From contig JAFTHW010000013.1 of assembly GCA_017457225.1 (NCBI GenBank), forward strand, positions 84,390 through 148,389: DNA of 64,000 nt, read 5' to 3'. The notes beneath the pieces were generated by a model. That model did not search any database. It had not been told where the DNA came from and was given only the letters and a program-made list of their open reading frames with translations. Shown piece by piece: positions 24,975-34,105 of the stretch. Position 1 is the first letter of the stretch. Each line of letters begins with the position of its first letter. The stretch comes from Clostridia bacterium. GTDB taxonomy: Bacteria > Bacillota > Clostridia > Christensenellales > Borkfalkiaceae. The position numbers were made by a program, and so were the translations under genes.

Positions 24975-26020
24975 TACGCTTCCGCCTTGTCTTGCGCCGC
25001 TTTTTCCGCTTCTTTCGCATTGACTGCGTCCAACATCGCGCCCATTTTACCGATCATATCGCCGCGAACTGCTTCCGCCGCTTGCTGAATATAGACCGCA
25101 AAACCCCTTGCTTTGGAGTTGCCGTGTCCTTTGACTACCGTTTTGTTCAAACCGAGGAACATCGCGCCGCCTGCGGTTTCGTAGTCCAACGATTTTTTAA
25201 TATTCTTCAAAACTTTGCCGCATACGAGCGCTTTGAGTTTGGTAAACAGATTCCGCTTGAATTCTCTCTTCAAAATCGCGCCGACCGCTTTGCCACAGCC
25301 CTCGACCGATTTCATAGCGATATTGCCCGTGAAACCGTCGGATACGATTACGTCCGCTTCGCCGTACATCAATTCTCTGCCCTCGACGTTGCCTATGTAA
25401 TTGATACAATCCGTTTCCTTTAACAAAACGTTCGATTCCTGCTGCAAAAGCAAACCTTTATGGTCTTCCGTGCCGTTGTTCAAAAGCCCGACTTTCGGGT
25501 TTTCAATCCCGTAAACCGCCTGCGCGTACGCCGTTGCCATAACCGCGAAATGCACGAGGTTGACGCTCTTACATTCCAAGTTCGCGCCGCAGTCGCAAAG
25601 GAACGTCTTGCCCCCCTTGTAGTTGGGGATCGCAGGGCAGAGCGCCGGACGGGATACGCCTTTTCTTCTACCCAAAATCAGTACGCCTGCCGTCAATACC
25701 GCGCCCGTAGAGCCGGAAGATACCAAGCCGTCCGCTTTGTCTTCTTTGAGCAAGCGGAACGCTACGACTGTGGAGGAATCCTTTTTCGTCTTGACCGCTT
25801 TCGTGGGAACTTCTTCCATTCCGATCACTTCGGTCGTATGGACGATCTCCAAACGGCTCGCATCATACGAGTACTGCGAAAGCTCCGTTTTGAGCTGCGT
25901 TTCGTCGCCGACGAGGATCAGATACAGATCCTTGTCCTTGTTCAACGCTTCCACCGAGCCCTTTACCTGTTCTTGGGGAGCGAAATCCCCGCCCATTGCG
26001 TCGATTACGATTTTCGTCAT
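24974..26020 (-). CDS. plsX: phosphate acyltransferase PlsX
   Basis: This 348-residue enzyme makes acyl-phosphate from acyl-ACP for PlsY in phospholipid synthesis. The start KIVIDAMGGDFAP is diagnostic, with further family motifs SSGSTGAVLTAG, LCDCGANLECK, GLLNNGTEDHKG and VVSDGFTGNIAMKS. The C-terminal tail is slightly extended and Ala/Lys/Glu rich. It sits 21 bases downstream of asnS. Confidence 0.96.
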   Translation of the reverse strand: MTKIVIDAMGGDFAPQEQVKGSVEALNKDKDLYLILVGDETQLKTELSQYSYDASRLEIVHTTEVIGMEEVPTKAVKTKKDSSTVVAFRLLKEDKADGLVSSGSTGAVLTAGVLILGRRKGVSRPALCPAIPNYKGGKTFLCDCGANLECKSVNLVHFAVMATAYAQAVYGIENPKVGLLNNGTEDHKGLLLQQESNVLLKETDCINYIGNVEGRELMYGEADVIVSDGFTGNIAMKSVEGCGKAVGAILKREFKRNLFTKLKALVCGKVLKNIKKSLDYETAGGAMFLGLNKTVVKGHGNSKARGFAVYIQQAAEAVRGDMIGKMGAMLDAVNAKEAEKAAQDKAEA

Positions 26021-26041
26021 CTTCTTTCTCCTGTCGTAAAA

Positions 26042-27433
26042 TCAATACTCCAAATTGGAAACCGTACGGGGGAACGGGATCACGTCGCGAATGTTTGCAA
26101 TACCCGTCAGGTACATTACCATACGTTCAAAGCCCAACCCGAAACCGCTGTGCGTCGTGCCGCCGTATCTTCTCAAATCCAAATACCACGAATAGTCTTC
26201 GGGATTCATACCCAGCTCTCGAATGCGCGCAACGAGCTTGTCATAGTCGTCCTCTCTTTGCGAGCCGCCGACGAGCTCCCCGATGCCCGGAACGAGCAAG
26301 TCCGCCGCCGCCACCGTTTTATTATCGGGATTGAGCTTCATATAGAACGCCTTGATCTCTTTCGGATAATCGGTGAGGAATACGGGTTTTTTGAAAACCG
26401 TTTCGGTGATAAATCTTTCGTGTTCGCTCTGCAAATCTTTGCCCCAGAAAATATTTTTATCGTCGAATTTGTCCGCGTTTTCTTTCAGAATCTCGATCGC
26501 TTCGGTGTACGTCAAGCGAACGAAGTCGTTGTCGACAACGTTTTGCAATCTTTCCAAAAGTCCTTTGTCTACGAATTGGTTCAAAAAGTTCAGCTCGTCT
26601 TTGCACGTTTCGGATACGTAACGAATGACGTACTTGACCATCGCTTCCGCTACGTCCATATCACCCTGCAGATCGCAGAATGCCATTTCCGGCTCGATCA
26701 TCCAGAACTCCGCCGCGTGACGCGCCGTGTTGGAGTGCTCCGCGCGGAAAGTAGGTCCAAACGTATAGACGTTGCCGAACGCCATTGCGTACGTTTCCGC
26801 GTTCAGCTGTCCCGACACGGTGAGCGCCGCTTTCTTGCCAAAGAAGTCCTCTTTATAATCCACTTTCTTACCCTTAGCCACTTCGTCCAAATCCAACGTC
26901 GTTACCTGGAACATCGCGCCTGCGCCCTCGCAGTCGCTACCCGTGATGATGGGCGTATGCACGTAGACAAACCCTCTGTCGTTGAAGAATTTGTGAATGG
27001 CGATCGCCGCTTCGCTGCGAATGCGGAACGCCGCGCCAAACAGATTGGTTCTCGGACGCAAATACGCGATCTCACGCAAAAATTCTACCGAGTGGCGTTT
27101 TTTCTGCAAAGGATAGTCGGGAGTGGATTCCCCCTCTACCGCGATCTTCGTCGCTTTGATCTCGTAGGGTTGCTTGTTTTCGGGAGTCAGTACGACTACC
27201 CCTTCCACGATCAGCGCGCAACCGACGTTGCCGTGCGCGATCTCGTCGTAATTGTTTAAATTTTCTCTCTCGAATACGATCTGCGTATTCTTAAAGCAGC
27301 TGCCGTCGTTGAGCTCGATAAACCCAAACGCTTTGGAGTCGCGAATGGTCTTCGCCCAACCTGCAACCGTGACGGTTTTGCCGCCGTATGCGGAGAGGTT
27401 TTCATTGAGTTTTTTGAGTTGGAGTCTTTCCAT
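26042..27433 (-). CDS. asnS: asparaginyl-tRNA synthetase
   Basis: This class IIb synthetase of about 463 residues charges tRNA-Asn. The N-terminal OB fold ([25 protein letters not shown]) is followed by the catalytic core: motif 2 [21 protein letters not shown] and motif 3 [14 protein letters not shown] place the start at ATG 27433 behind AGGCAGG; a TTG two codons upstream is possible. The mRNA leader contains a MITE-like element (27503-27589). No T-box features are visible. Confidence 0.96.
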   Translation of the reverse strand: MERLQLKKLNENLSAYGGKTVTVAGWAKTIRDSKAFGFIELNDGSCFKNTQIVFERENLNNYDEIAHGNVGCALIVEGVVVLTPENKQPYEIKATKIAVEGESTPDYPLQKKRHSVEFLREIAYLRPRTNLFGAAFRIRSEAAIAIHKFFNDRGFVYVHTPIITGSDCEGAGAMFQVTTLDLDEVAKGKKVDYKEDFFGKKAALTVSGQLNAETYAMAFGNVYTFGPTFRAEHSNTARHAAEFWMIEPEMAFCDLQGDMDVAEAMVKYVIRYVSETCKDELNFLNQFVDKGLLERLQNVVDNDFVRLTYTEAIEILKENADKFDDKNIFWGKDLQSEHERFITETVFKKPVFLTDYPKEIKAFYMKLNPDNKTVAAADLLVPGIGELVGGSQREDDYDKLVARIRELGMNPEDYSWYLDLRRYGGTTHSGFGLGFERMVMYLTGIANIRDVIPFPRTVSNLEY

Positions 27434-27502
27434 CGTCAACCTGCCTTTGTGCTTGGAAAAAGCGAAAGATTTAAAAAAGAGCTTTTTCCGTTTTTTTCTT
27501 TA

Positions 27503-27589
27503 GGCTGTGTCACAACACAAGACGGATTCGCAAACGCCCTTGCGTTTGTGTTCTTCCGTCAACAATCAGTCGAGAGTTGCAATATAGCC
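27503..27589. repeat. MITE-like element, copy 2 (87 bp) in the asnS leader
   Basis: The left end GGCTGTGTCACAACA and the reverse complement of the right end, GGCTATATTGCAACT, followed by CGACTGATT, are related to the ends of the 11520-11704 element. The next bases, GCAAACGCCC, also match copy 1 (GCAAACACCC). The core here is much shorter and itself palindromic (GCAAACGCCCTTGCGTTTG). It begins within about ten bases of the asnS -10 box, so it is transcribed as a hairpin in the leader. Confidence 0.65.
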
Positions 27590-27596
27590 TTTATTT

Positions 27597-27625
27597 ATTA
27601 TAACATTTTTTTAAAAAAAACACAA
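27597..27625 (-). promoter_or_regulatory. promoter of asnS
   Basis: TTGTGT (27625-27620), 17 bases and TATAAT (27602-27597) on the minus strand. Predicted transcription starts at about 27590, right at the edge of the MITE-like element. Confidence 0.65.
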
Positions 27626-27639
27626 GCGTTGGAGGGTAT

Positions 27640-28428
27640 TTAATTTGTCATATCCCCGATTTTTTTGACGATTATCCCTTGTGTGGGACGGTATTCGTCT
27701 ACGCGTAAACGCTTTCGGGAAAGCAGTTGCTCTCCCCTATACCGCTCCAGATACGCTTCGCTTTTCAGTCCGTTCCGCTCTTCTCGCAAAACCTCCTCTC
27801 TTTCTCCGTCTTTGACGATGGGCTTCGGAGGAGGAATTTCCCCGAGCGTATGCGAAGTGATCTCGTACCTGTCCCCCACGTTTTTGCCATAGAACGTCAC
27901 CCGAATGCCGCCGCCTTGTACGGAGGCGGAAAGATGGATCGCAAAAGGGTACGGATTGAGGAATTTCAAATCGCTACCCGACGATACCATCGCATCGCGC
28001 GAGGGCGGTACGTAACCGACCAGAAGGCTGTGGGGATGATATTCCGTTACGCTCAATCCCGCTTTGAGCGCTGCGTTATAAAGGGTCGTACTTACCTGAC
28101 AAACGCCGCCGCCCACCCCCGAAACGTACTGTCCGTCCACGATGATCTTCGCCTGTTTGTATCCCGCTTCTTCCGTGCGTTTCCCGACCGTTTGGTTGAA
28201 CGAGAACTCTCCGTAGGCTTGAATGGTAACTCCGTCGATGAGTTCCGCCGCAATCGCAATATTCGCGCTACGGTTATAATCGGACTCGTTGAAATACGTC
28301 GTATAGGAAGTCATCCTCTCCCAACCGAACGGATTCCCCTGCGCTGCCACACGAAGAGAAAGCGGAAAAAAGTTCCAAAAAAGGACGCCCGTCAAAAGGA
28401 GCGTCCATAGCGTACGTTTAAAACCCAT
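27640..28428 (-). CDS. VanW family exported protein
   Basis: This 262-residue protein has an N-terminal hydrophobic segment (residues 7-25) that is either a signal peptide or an anchor. The central domain is VanW: YTTYFNESDYNRSANIAIAAELIDG, FSFNQTVGKRTEEAGYKQA, and the diagnostic GGGVCQVSTTLYNAALKAGL followed by HPHS. The C-terminal 60 residues have a G5-like pattern with repeated charged residues. VanW proteins occur at the cell surface in spore formers and in some vancomycin-resistance clusters; their biochemical role is not settled. No resistance genes are nearby. Confidence 0.9.
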   Translation of the reverse strand: MGFKRTLWTLLLTGVLFWNFFPLSLRVAAQGNPFGWERMTSYTTYFNESDYNRSANIAIAAELIDGVTIQAYGEFSFNQTVGKRTEEAGYKQAKIIVDGQYVSGVGGGVCQVSTTLYNAALKAGLSVTEYHPHSLLVGYVPPSRDAMVSSGSDLKFLNPYPFAIHLSASVQGGGIRVTFYGKNVGDRYEITSHTLGEIPPPKPIVKDGEREEVLREERNGLKSEAYLERYRGEQLLSRKRLRVDEYRPTQGIIVKKIGDMTN

Positions 28429-28514
28429 ACTGTTACCTCTTTTATGTACTTCGTCGCGTACACGGGCAGGTCCTTTTCCCTTACAGTATGGCTTTTTCGG
28501 AACACGTTATTCTT

Positions 28515-29603
28515 CTACTTCGTCTTTATCCGTCCGTTTTCGATGCGGATCTTGTTGCAATCTTTTCCATAGAGCACTCTCTCGGCGTGCGTGCAGGTGA
28601 GTACTGTTTGCAAATCCTCGATACAGCCTAAAAGTTTTTTGCGACGAGGCAAGTCCAACTCGCTCATCACGTCGTCCAAAACGAGAATGGGGTTTTCCCC
28701 CGAAATATCCTTAAAGATCTTAACTTCCGCCAGCTTCAGCGCGAGCGCCGCCGTACGCGTTTGACCTTGCGAAGCGTACGCCTTGGCGTCTTTGCCCGAA
28801 ATGAATACGTCCAGATCGTCGCGGTGGGGTCCGACCGTCGTGAAACCCAGCCGAAGATCTTTTTCGTAGTTCGCCGAAAGCCTTGCGGCAAGCGTTTTGG
28901 CGATCTCCTCTTCGTCGCCGCCGTATTTTCGGTCCGGTTTTACATCCAGTTCCTCGACTCCGTCCGTTAAAAACGAGTGAATCTCCCGCGCATACGGCGC
29001 GAGCTTGCTCAAAAATTCCACTCTCTTTTTAATGATCACCGCGGCGTACTTGCAAAGCTGTTCATCCCATACAGGCAACGTGTCGAGGACCAAGGAAACG
29101 TCGTGGTTTTTGAGGAGCGTGTTTCTCTGGTCGAGGATTTTATTATACCGCAGGAGCGCGGTGTAATACGCAGGCGAGGTTTGGGAAATGGAGATATTCA
29201 TAAAGCGGCGGCGCTCGTCGGGACCGTCCTGAATGAGCCTCAGCTCCCCGGGGGAGAAAAACACGCTGTTGACGTGACCCATTAGGTCGGCGTTTTTAGC
29301 AATTTTGCTGCCGTTTACCCGTATCTCGCGTTTGTTTTCGTAGATGGTGGCTTCGATGGTGATCGCGCCGTAGCGGTTTTCCGCTTCCGCCGTGATTTTG
29401 GCGTACTCCGCTCCCATACGAATGAGTTGTTTGTCGTGACGGATCCGAAGGGACGCGCCCGTGCAGAGGTAAAAGACCGCCTCCGCGCAGTTGGTTTTGC
29501 CTTGCGCGTTCTTGCCGAAAAGGACGTTTAAGCCGTTCGAGAAGGTAAAACGTTCGTTTTCGTAGTTCCTGAAATTTTGAAGAAATAATTTTTTTATTTG
29601 CAT
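28515..29603 (-). CDS. recF: DNA replication/repair protein RecF
   Basis: This ABC-type ATPase of 362 residues loads RecA at gaps. I start it at ATG 29603 (MQIKKLFLQNFRNYE), behind TTGAGGA; a TTG seven codons upstream is less likely. The Walker A GKNAQGKTNCAEAV, the GPHRDDLDVFISGKDAKAYASQGQTRT segment and Walker B ILVLDDVMSELD are intact. It is transcribed divergently from dnaA. dnaN and gyrB, its usual neighbours, are not in the window. Confidence 0.96.
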   Translation of the reverse strand: MQIKKLFLQNFRNYENERFTFSNGLNVLFGKNAQGKTNCAEAVFYLCTGASLRIRHDKQLIRMGAEYAKITAEAENRYGAITIEATIYENKREIRVNGSKIAKNADLMGHVNSVFFSPGELRLIQDGPDERRRFMNISISQTSPAYYTALLRYNKILDQRNTLLKNHDVSLVLDTLPVWDEQLCKYAAVIIKKRVEFLSKLAPYAREIHSFLTDGVEELDVKPDRKYGGDEEEIAKTLAARLSANYEKDLRLGFTTVGPHRDDLDVFISGKDAKAYASQGQTRTAALALKLAEVKIFKDISGENPILVLDDVMSELDLPRRKKLLGCIEDLQTVLTCTHAERVLYGKDCNKIRIENGRIKTK

Positions 29604-29657
29604 AATCCTCAAAAACTCCGTCAAAAATGCTTTCTTTTCCTCGCGTTTTGTATTATA

Positions 29658-29686
29658 ATTATATCAAATAATTTTCGAAAAGACAA
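29658..29686 (-). promoter_or_regulatory. promoter of recF
   Basis: TTGTCT (29686-29681), 17 bases and TATAAT (29663-29658) on the minus strand. A divergent TATAAT at 29654-29659 on the plus strand may serve dnaA, but its -35 is poor. Confidence 0.6.
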
Positions 29687-29734
29687 GTTTACGAGTACAG
29701 TTGGAAAAATATTTTCAGGACGGGGAATAAAATT

Positions 29735-31066
29735 ATGGCAGAGAACACCCAACTTCAATTTATCTGGAAGCAAATCAGCGCACAGGCGGAAAAACTCATT
29801 CAGCCTGTGTCTTATAATACTTTCATTAAGGATTTGGAGCCCATTGACATTATCGGTAAAAAAATCGTATTGAAAGCGCTCACTCCCACCGGAGCGGAGG
29901 TCGTCATTCGCAAGCACACGGACAAGCTCCGTGAGGCGATCGTGAAATGCGATCTGGGCGTGACCGATTTTAAAATCGTCGTGTCCGGTAAGGAAGAGGA
30001 GTCGTTTGAAGAAGAGGATTTTGCCGAAGCGTTTCAATCCGCGCCTATCAACAAGAGTTTTACCTTCGATTCGTTCGTTGTGGGTCCGGGCAACAAGCTT
30101 GCGTACGCGGCCGCGAAAGCGGTTGCCGATAATCCCGGCGATCAGTTCAATCCCCTCTTTATTTACGGGGAATCGGGGCTTGGAAAAACCCATATTATGC
30201 ACGCGATCGCAAACCAGATCGGGAAATTATACCCCGAAAAGAGGGTGCTTTATACTACGTGTGAAAATTTCTTAAACGAGTTTATCGACTCCATTACGCA
30301 GAAAAACAGCGCGAAATTCCGTATGCGGTATCGCTACGTCGACGTACTGATGATCGACGATATTCAGTTCTTGAAAAATAAAACGCAGGTGCAGGAAGAA
30401 TTCTTCCATACCTTCAACGAGTTATCTGCGCAAAATAAGCAGATCGTACTCACTTCCGACCGTCCGCCCAAAGAAATCGCGACCCTAGAAGAACGTTTGC
30501 GAACTCGCTTTGAGGGCGGTATGATGGCGGACATTCAACCGCCCGACGCGGAAACGAAAATCGCGATCCTCAAAAGAAAAGCGCTCGATAAGAAATGCTT
30601 GATTGCCGACGACGTTTTGGAGTTCCTTGCCAAAGACTCCGGTCACGACGTCAGAATGCTCGAGGGACGGTTGACGAAAGTTATTTTTGCGAGCAAACTT
30701 CACGAAGAGCCGATTAGTTTGAGTCTTGCGAAGCGCGCGCTCAGCGAATCGGTCAATGAATCGGAAGAGCAGGAAGACGTGACTCCCGATAAGATCATTG
30801 CGGCGGTTTGCGGTTATTTCAAACAAAAAAAGGACGACGTTTTGGGCAAGAGCAAAAAAGCAGACGTTGCGAAAGCGCGGCAGATTTGCGCGTATTTGAT
30901 TTGCGATATGTTGTCCATTCCACTCGTTTCCGTCGGAAAAATCCTCGGCGGAAAAGATCATACCACGATTATGCATTCCAGAAACAAAATGGAGAAATTG
31001 TCCAAGCTCAACGATAAGATTGCGCAGGAGATCGACGATATTCGCAATATCGTGTTGAAAAAATAA
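29735..31066 (+). CDS. dnaA: chromosomal replication initiator DnaA
   Basis: This 443-residue AAA+ protein opens the replication origin. Domain I (about residues 1-80) is followed by a short linker; the AAA+ core has Walker A GESGLGKTH (145-153) and Walker B DVLMIDDIQF (203-212); domain IV ends with the DnaA-box-binding signature GGKDHTTIMHSRNKM. The ATG at 29735 lies behind CAGGACGGGG. The gene is followed after 30 bases by mnmG, not dnaN, and no TTATCCACA-type boxes are seen in the 130 bases between recF and dnaA. Confidence 0.98.
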   Translation: MAENTQLQFIWKQISAQAEKLIQPVSYNTFIKDLEPIDIIGKKIVLKALTPTGAEVVIRKHTDKLREAIVKCDLGVTDFKIVVSGKEEESFEEEDFAEAFQSAPINKSFTFDSFVVGPGNKLAYAAAKAVADNPGDQFNPLFIYGESGLGKTHIMHAIANQIGKLYPEKRVLYTTCENFLNEFIDSITQKNSAKFRMRYRYVDVLMIDDIQFLKNKTQVQEEFFHTFNELSAQNKQIVLTSDRPPKEIATLEERLRTRFEGGMMADIQPPDAETKIAILKRKALDKKCLIADDVLEFLAKDSGHDVRMLEGRLTKVIFASKLHEEPISLSLAKRALSESVNESEEQEDVTPDKIIAAVCGYFKQKKDDVLGKSKKADVAKARQICAYLICDMLSIPLVSVGKILGGKDHTTIMHSRNKMEKLSKLNDKIAQEIDDIRNIVLKK

Positions 31067-31096
31067 CGGCCGTTCGTTTGGGAGCTCAATGTTAGT

Positions 31097-32977
31097 ATGA
31101 CTAGTTTACCCGAAACTTTTTTAGAATATCAAGCGGAAGCGGCGGTGATCGGCGCCGGTCACGCGGGTTGCGAAGCGGCTCTTGCGTTGGCTCGGACGGG
31201 GATTAAGACCGCCCTTTTAACGTTGAATTTGGATAGCATCGGGTTTATGCCCTGCAATCCCTCCATCGGCGGAACAGCTAAGGGACATCTCGTCCGTGAG
31301 ATCGACGCGCTCGGCGGAGAAATGGGACTCGTTGCCGATAAGACCGCTTTGCAAATCCGTATGCTCAACGTCGGGAAAGGCGCTGCCGTGCAGAGCTTGC
31401 GCGCGCAATCGGATAAAAACGCCTATCACCGCGAAATGAAAAAAACGCTGGAAAATACCGAAAATTTGCGGATTATGCAAGCGGAAGCTTCGGAAATTCT
31501 TGTGGAGAACGGGAAATGCGCGGGCGTTAGAACGACGCACGGGGGCGTGATCGAATGTAAAGCCGTGATCCTTTGTACGGGCGTGTATCTCAACAGCGAA
31601 ACGATTACCGGCTCGCTCGTGTGTCCGTCCGGACCGAACGGGTTCGCAAGAGCGACTTATTTGACCGAAAATTTGCAAAAGCTCGGATTCCGTATCCGTC
31701 GGTTTAAAACGGGGACGCCCGCTAGATTGGACGGACGGACGATCGATTATTCTAAATGCGAGATTCAAAACGGCGATACGGATATTTATCCGTTTTCGTT
31801 TATGCACGATACGCCGCCGGAGAATAAACTCCCCTGTTATCTCACGTACACCAATCTTACTACGCACGAGATTATTTTGAAAAATCTCGACCGATCTCCC
31901 CTTTATAACGGCGTGATTCAATCGACAGGACCGAGATATTGTCCGTCCATCGAAACCAAAGTCGTACGTTTTAAAGACAAAGAACGGCATCAAATTTTCC
32001 TCGAACCCGAGGGGGCGGATACTTTGGAAGTGTACGCGCAGGGCTTGTCGACGTCTATGCCTCACGATACGCAACGGGAAATGTATTCGTCCGTAGCTGG
32101 CTTGGAACACGCCGATATCGTGCGCTACGGCTATGCTATCGAATACGATTGCATTGATACGCTCGACGTTTTGCCCACCCTCGAATTCAAAAAAATCGAG
32201 GGAATCTACACCGCGGGACAAATCAACGGAACTTCCGGTTACGAAGAGGCTGCGGCGCAGGGCTTGATGGCGGGGCTCAACGCTTCTTTGAAGCTTCGGG
32301 GACTCCCCCCGTTTACCCTCCGTAGGGACGAAGCGTATATCGGCGTACTCATCGACGACCTTGTGACCAAAGGCACGGACGAGCCGTACCGTATGATGAC
32401 TTCTCGCGCCGAACACCGCATTTGCCTGCGACAGGACAACGCCGATTTCCGTTTGACTCAAAAGGGTTACGAGATCGGACTCGTCAAACAGGATCGCTAC
32501 GAGCGTTACCTTGCGCGCAAGGAAAAATACGAGCGGTTGTTGGATTCGTTGCAGACACGGGTAGGGCAAAAGCAATCGGCTGTCTTTTTGGAAAAGTACG
32601 GGTACGACGCGCCCAGCGGTAGCGTTTCTTACGCGGATATGCTCAAACGCTCCGTGCCGTTAAAAGATATTATCGAATATTTCGACGTGTTTAAAGATTT
32701 TCCCAAAGACGTACGGGAAACGGCGGAAATCACCGTGAAATACGAGGGATATCTCAAGCAGGGGTTGGAATTGATCGAACGCGCGAAACGCTTGGAAAAT
32801 AAGCTGTTGCCGCCTAACGTGGATTATTATTCCATCGCGGGGCTGCGTTTGGAGGCGCAGGAAAAATTGGATCGCGTGCGACCATTTAACCTTGGACAGG
32901 CGGGCAGAATTTCGGGGGTCAACCCTGCCGACGTATCCGTTTTGATGGTGTGGCTCGCCACCCAAAGCGGATTGTAA
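31097..32977 (+). CDS. mnmG: tRNA uridine-5-carboxymethylaminomethyl modification enzyme MnmG (GidA)
   Basis: This 626-residue FAD enzyme works with MnmE to modify wobble uridine 34. The FAD-binding VIGAGHAGCEAALALARTG begins at about residue 17, then GFMPCNPSIGGTAKGHLVREIDALGGEMG, LCTGVYLNSETITG, RFKTGTPARLD and the TAGQINGTSGYEEAAAQGL segment. The C-terminal domain is complete (GQAGRISGVNPADVSVLMVWL). It is probably co-transcribed with dnaA and ends in a strong terminator. mnmE is not nearby. Confidence 0.98.
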   Translation: MTSLPETFLEYQAEAAVIGAGHAGCEAALALARTGIKTALLTLNLDSIGFMPCNPSIGGTAKGHLVREIDALGGEMGLVADKTALQIRMLNVGKGAAVQSLRAQSDKNAYHREMKKTLENTENLRIMQAEASEILVENGKCAGVRTTHGGVIECKAVILCTGVYLNSETITGSLVCPSGPNGFARATYLTENLQKLGFRIRRFKTGTPARLDGRTIDYSKCEIQNGDTDIYPFSFMHDTPPENKLPCYLTYTNLTTHEIILKNLDRSPLYNGVIQSTGPRYCPSIETKVVRFKDKERHQIFLEPEGADTLEVYAQGLSTSMPHDTQREMYSSVAGLEHADIVRYGYAIEYDCIDTLDVLPTLEFKKIEGIYTAGQINGTSGYEEAAAQGLMAGLNASLKLRGLPPFTLRRDEAYIGVLIDDLVTKGTDEPYRMMTSRAEHRICLRQDNADFRLTQKGYEIGLVKQDRYERYLARKEKYERLLDSLQTRVGQKQSAVFLEKYGYDAPSGSVSYADMLKRSVPLKDIIEYFDVFKDFPKDVRETAEITVKYEGYLKQGLELIERAKRLENKLLPPNVDYYSIAGLRLEAQEKLDRVRPFNLGQAGRISGVNPADVSVLMVWLATQSGL

Positions 32978-32993
32978 ACTATAATAAACGCAT

Positions 32994-33030
32994 ACCTGCC
33001 CTGTGGATTTCCACAGGGCAGGTCTTTTTT
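32994..33030 (+). terminator. intrinsic terminator after mnmG
   Basis: ACCTGCCCTGTGG and CCACAGGGCAGGT form a perfect 13-bp stem with a four-base ATTT loop, followed by CTTTTTT. It contains the CGCATACCTGCC motif found at several other sites in the window. Confidence 0.92.
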
Positions 33031-33039
33031 CGTTATTTT

Positions 33040-33984
33040 TTATTTGCGGACTACGTCCTTTTTATTCGTTTCACCGACGATATAAATGGGTCGTTTTTTG
33101 GTTTCTTTATAGACTTTGGAAACGTATTGTCCCATCATACCCAGACAAAAGAGCTGTACACCGCCGACGAACAGTATGATACAAACAAGCGACGGCCAAC
33201 CGGCAACTGCGTTCCCCCAAATCAACGCGCGGATAAAGATGACGAGCATCGTGATCATCGCGATAAACGTAAACAAAATACCGCCGACGGACGCCATCTT
33301 CAACGGCGCGTCCGAGAAATTCACGATTCCGTCGATGGAATATTTGAACAGCTTCCAAAAACTCCATTTCGTCTGTCCCGCTACGCGTTCTACGTTTTCG
33401 TAAGGCAACCAATACGTACGAAAACCGATCCAACCGAAAATCCCTTTCGAAAAACGGTTGACTTCGCCCATCGAAACGATCGCGTCTACCATTTCCCGCT
33501 TCATCAAACGGAAATCGCGCGCGCCGTCCACGACGTCTACGTCCGAAACTTTATTCATCAATTTATAGAACATTCTCGCAAACCAAGAGCGGATCTTCGG
33601 CTCGCCTTTTCTCGTTACGCGGCGAGTCGCTACGCTGTCGTATTCGCCCGTGCTGAGAATTTCAAGCATCTTGGGAAGGAGCGTAGGCGGATCTTGCATA
33701 TCCGCGTCCATAACCGCTACGTAATCCCCCGTAGCGTTGCAAAAGCCTGCGTACATTGCCGATTCTTTCCCAAAATTGCGGGAAAAGGAAATGTACTGTA
33801 CACGCTCGTCTTCCGCCGCCATTTCTTTTAAAATGGGCAGCGTCTTGTCTTTCGAGCCGTCGTCGACAAACAGCATTTCAAATTCGTATTCTTCCATAGA
33901 AGCAGTCACTCGCTTCAACTCCTCATATAAAGGGGGAAGAGATTCTTCCTCGTTATAACAGGGAATGATCAGAGATATTTTCAT
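33040..33984 (-). CDS. family 2 glycosyltransferase, bactoprenol/dolichol-phosphate type
   Basis: This 314-residue enzyme has a GT-A catalytic domain (SLIIPCYNEEESLPPLYEEL; FVDDGSKDKT; YISFSRNFGKESAMYAGF; the DXD-type MDADMQDPP) and two C-terminal membrane segments near residues 235-255 and 265-290. This is the GtrB/DPM1-like layout, which transfers a hexose to undecaprenyl phosphate at the inner membrane face for wall or surface-glycan decoration. It is monocistronic with its own promoter at 34018-34046. The sugar is not identifiable. Confidence 0.92.
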   Translation of the reverse strand: MKISLIIPCYNEEESLPPLYEELKRVTASMEEYEFEMLFVDDGSKDKTLPILKEMAAEDERVQYISFSRNFGKESAMYAGFCNATGDYVAVMDADMQDPPTLLPKMLEILSTGEYDSVATRRVTRKGEPKIRSWFARMFYKLMNKVSDVDVVDGARDFRLMKREMVDAIVSMGEVNRFSKGIFGWIGFRTYWLPYENVERVAGQTKWSFWKLFKYSIDGIVNFSDAPLKMASVGGILFTFIAMITMLVIFIRALIWGNAVAGWPSLVCIILFVGGVQLFCLGMMGQYVSKVYKETKKRPIYIVGETNKKDVVRK

Positions 33985-34017
33985 CTCTCTTTCTCCTAAG
34001 TTTTATTTTCTAACTTT

Positions 34018-34046
34018 ATTATACAACAGGATTGGCGCTTTGTCAA
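34018..34046 (-). promoter_or_regulatory. sigma-A promoter of the GT2 gene
   Basis: TTGACA (34046-34041), 17 bases and TATAAT (34023-34018) on the minus strand. Confidence 0.87.
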
Positions 34047-34054
34047 GGTCTATT

Positions 34055-34091
34055 TTAAAATTTATCCCGTCGCAAACCGCGACGGGATCTT
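34055..34091 (-). terminator. terminator after the acyltransferase gene
   Basis: ATCCCGTCGC and GCGACGGGAT form a 10-bp stem (34064-34088), followed on the minus strand by AAATTTTAAAAT. The tail is AT-rich rather than pure T. Confidence 0.7.
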
Positions 34092-34105
34092 TGCATAACT
34101 TTTCC

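Noticed and set aside
25460-27259. 599-codon open frame on the plus strand
   Set aside because: It is antisense to plsX and asnS, spans both genes, and is Arg/Phe/Val-rich low-complexity shadow coding.
27440-27640. T-box riboswitch upstream of asnS
   Set aside because: No AGGGTGG-type core or specifier loop is seen; the region is mostly a repeat element.
29621-30202. 193-codon open frame opposite the dnaA start
   Set aside because: It overlaps dnaA antisense and the recF/dnaA intergenic region and has no ribosome site or known motif.
31217-32575. 452-codon open frame on the minus strand
   Set aside because: It is antisense to mnmG, which has all family motifs; the opposite frame has none.
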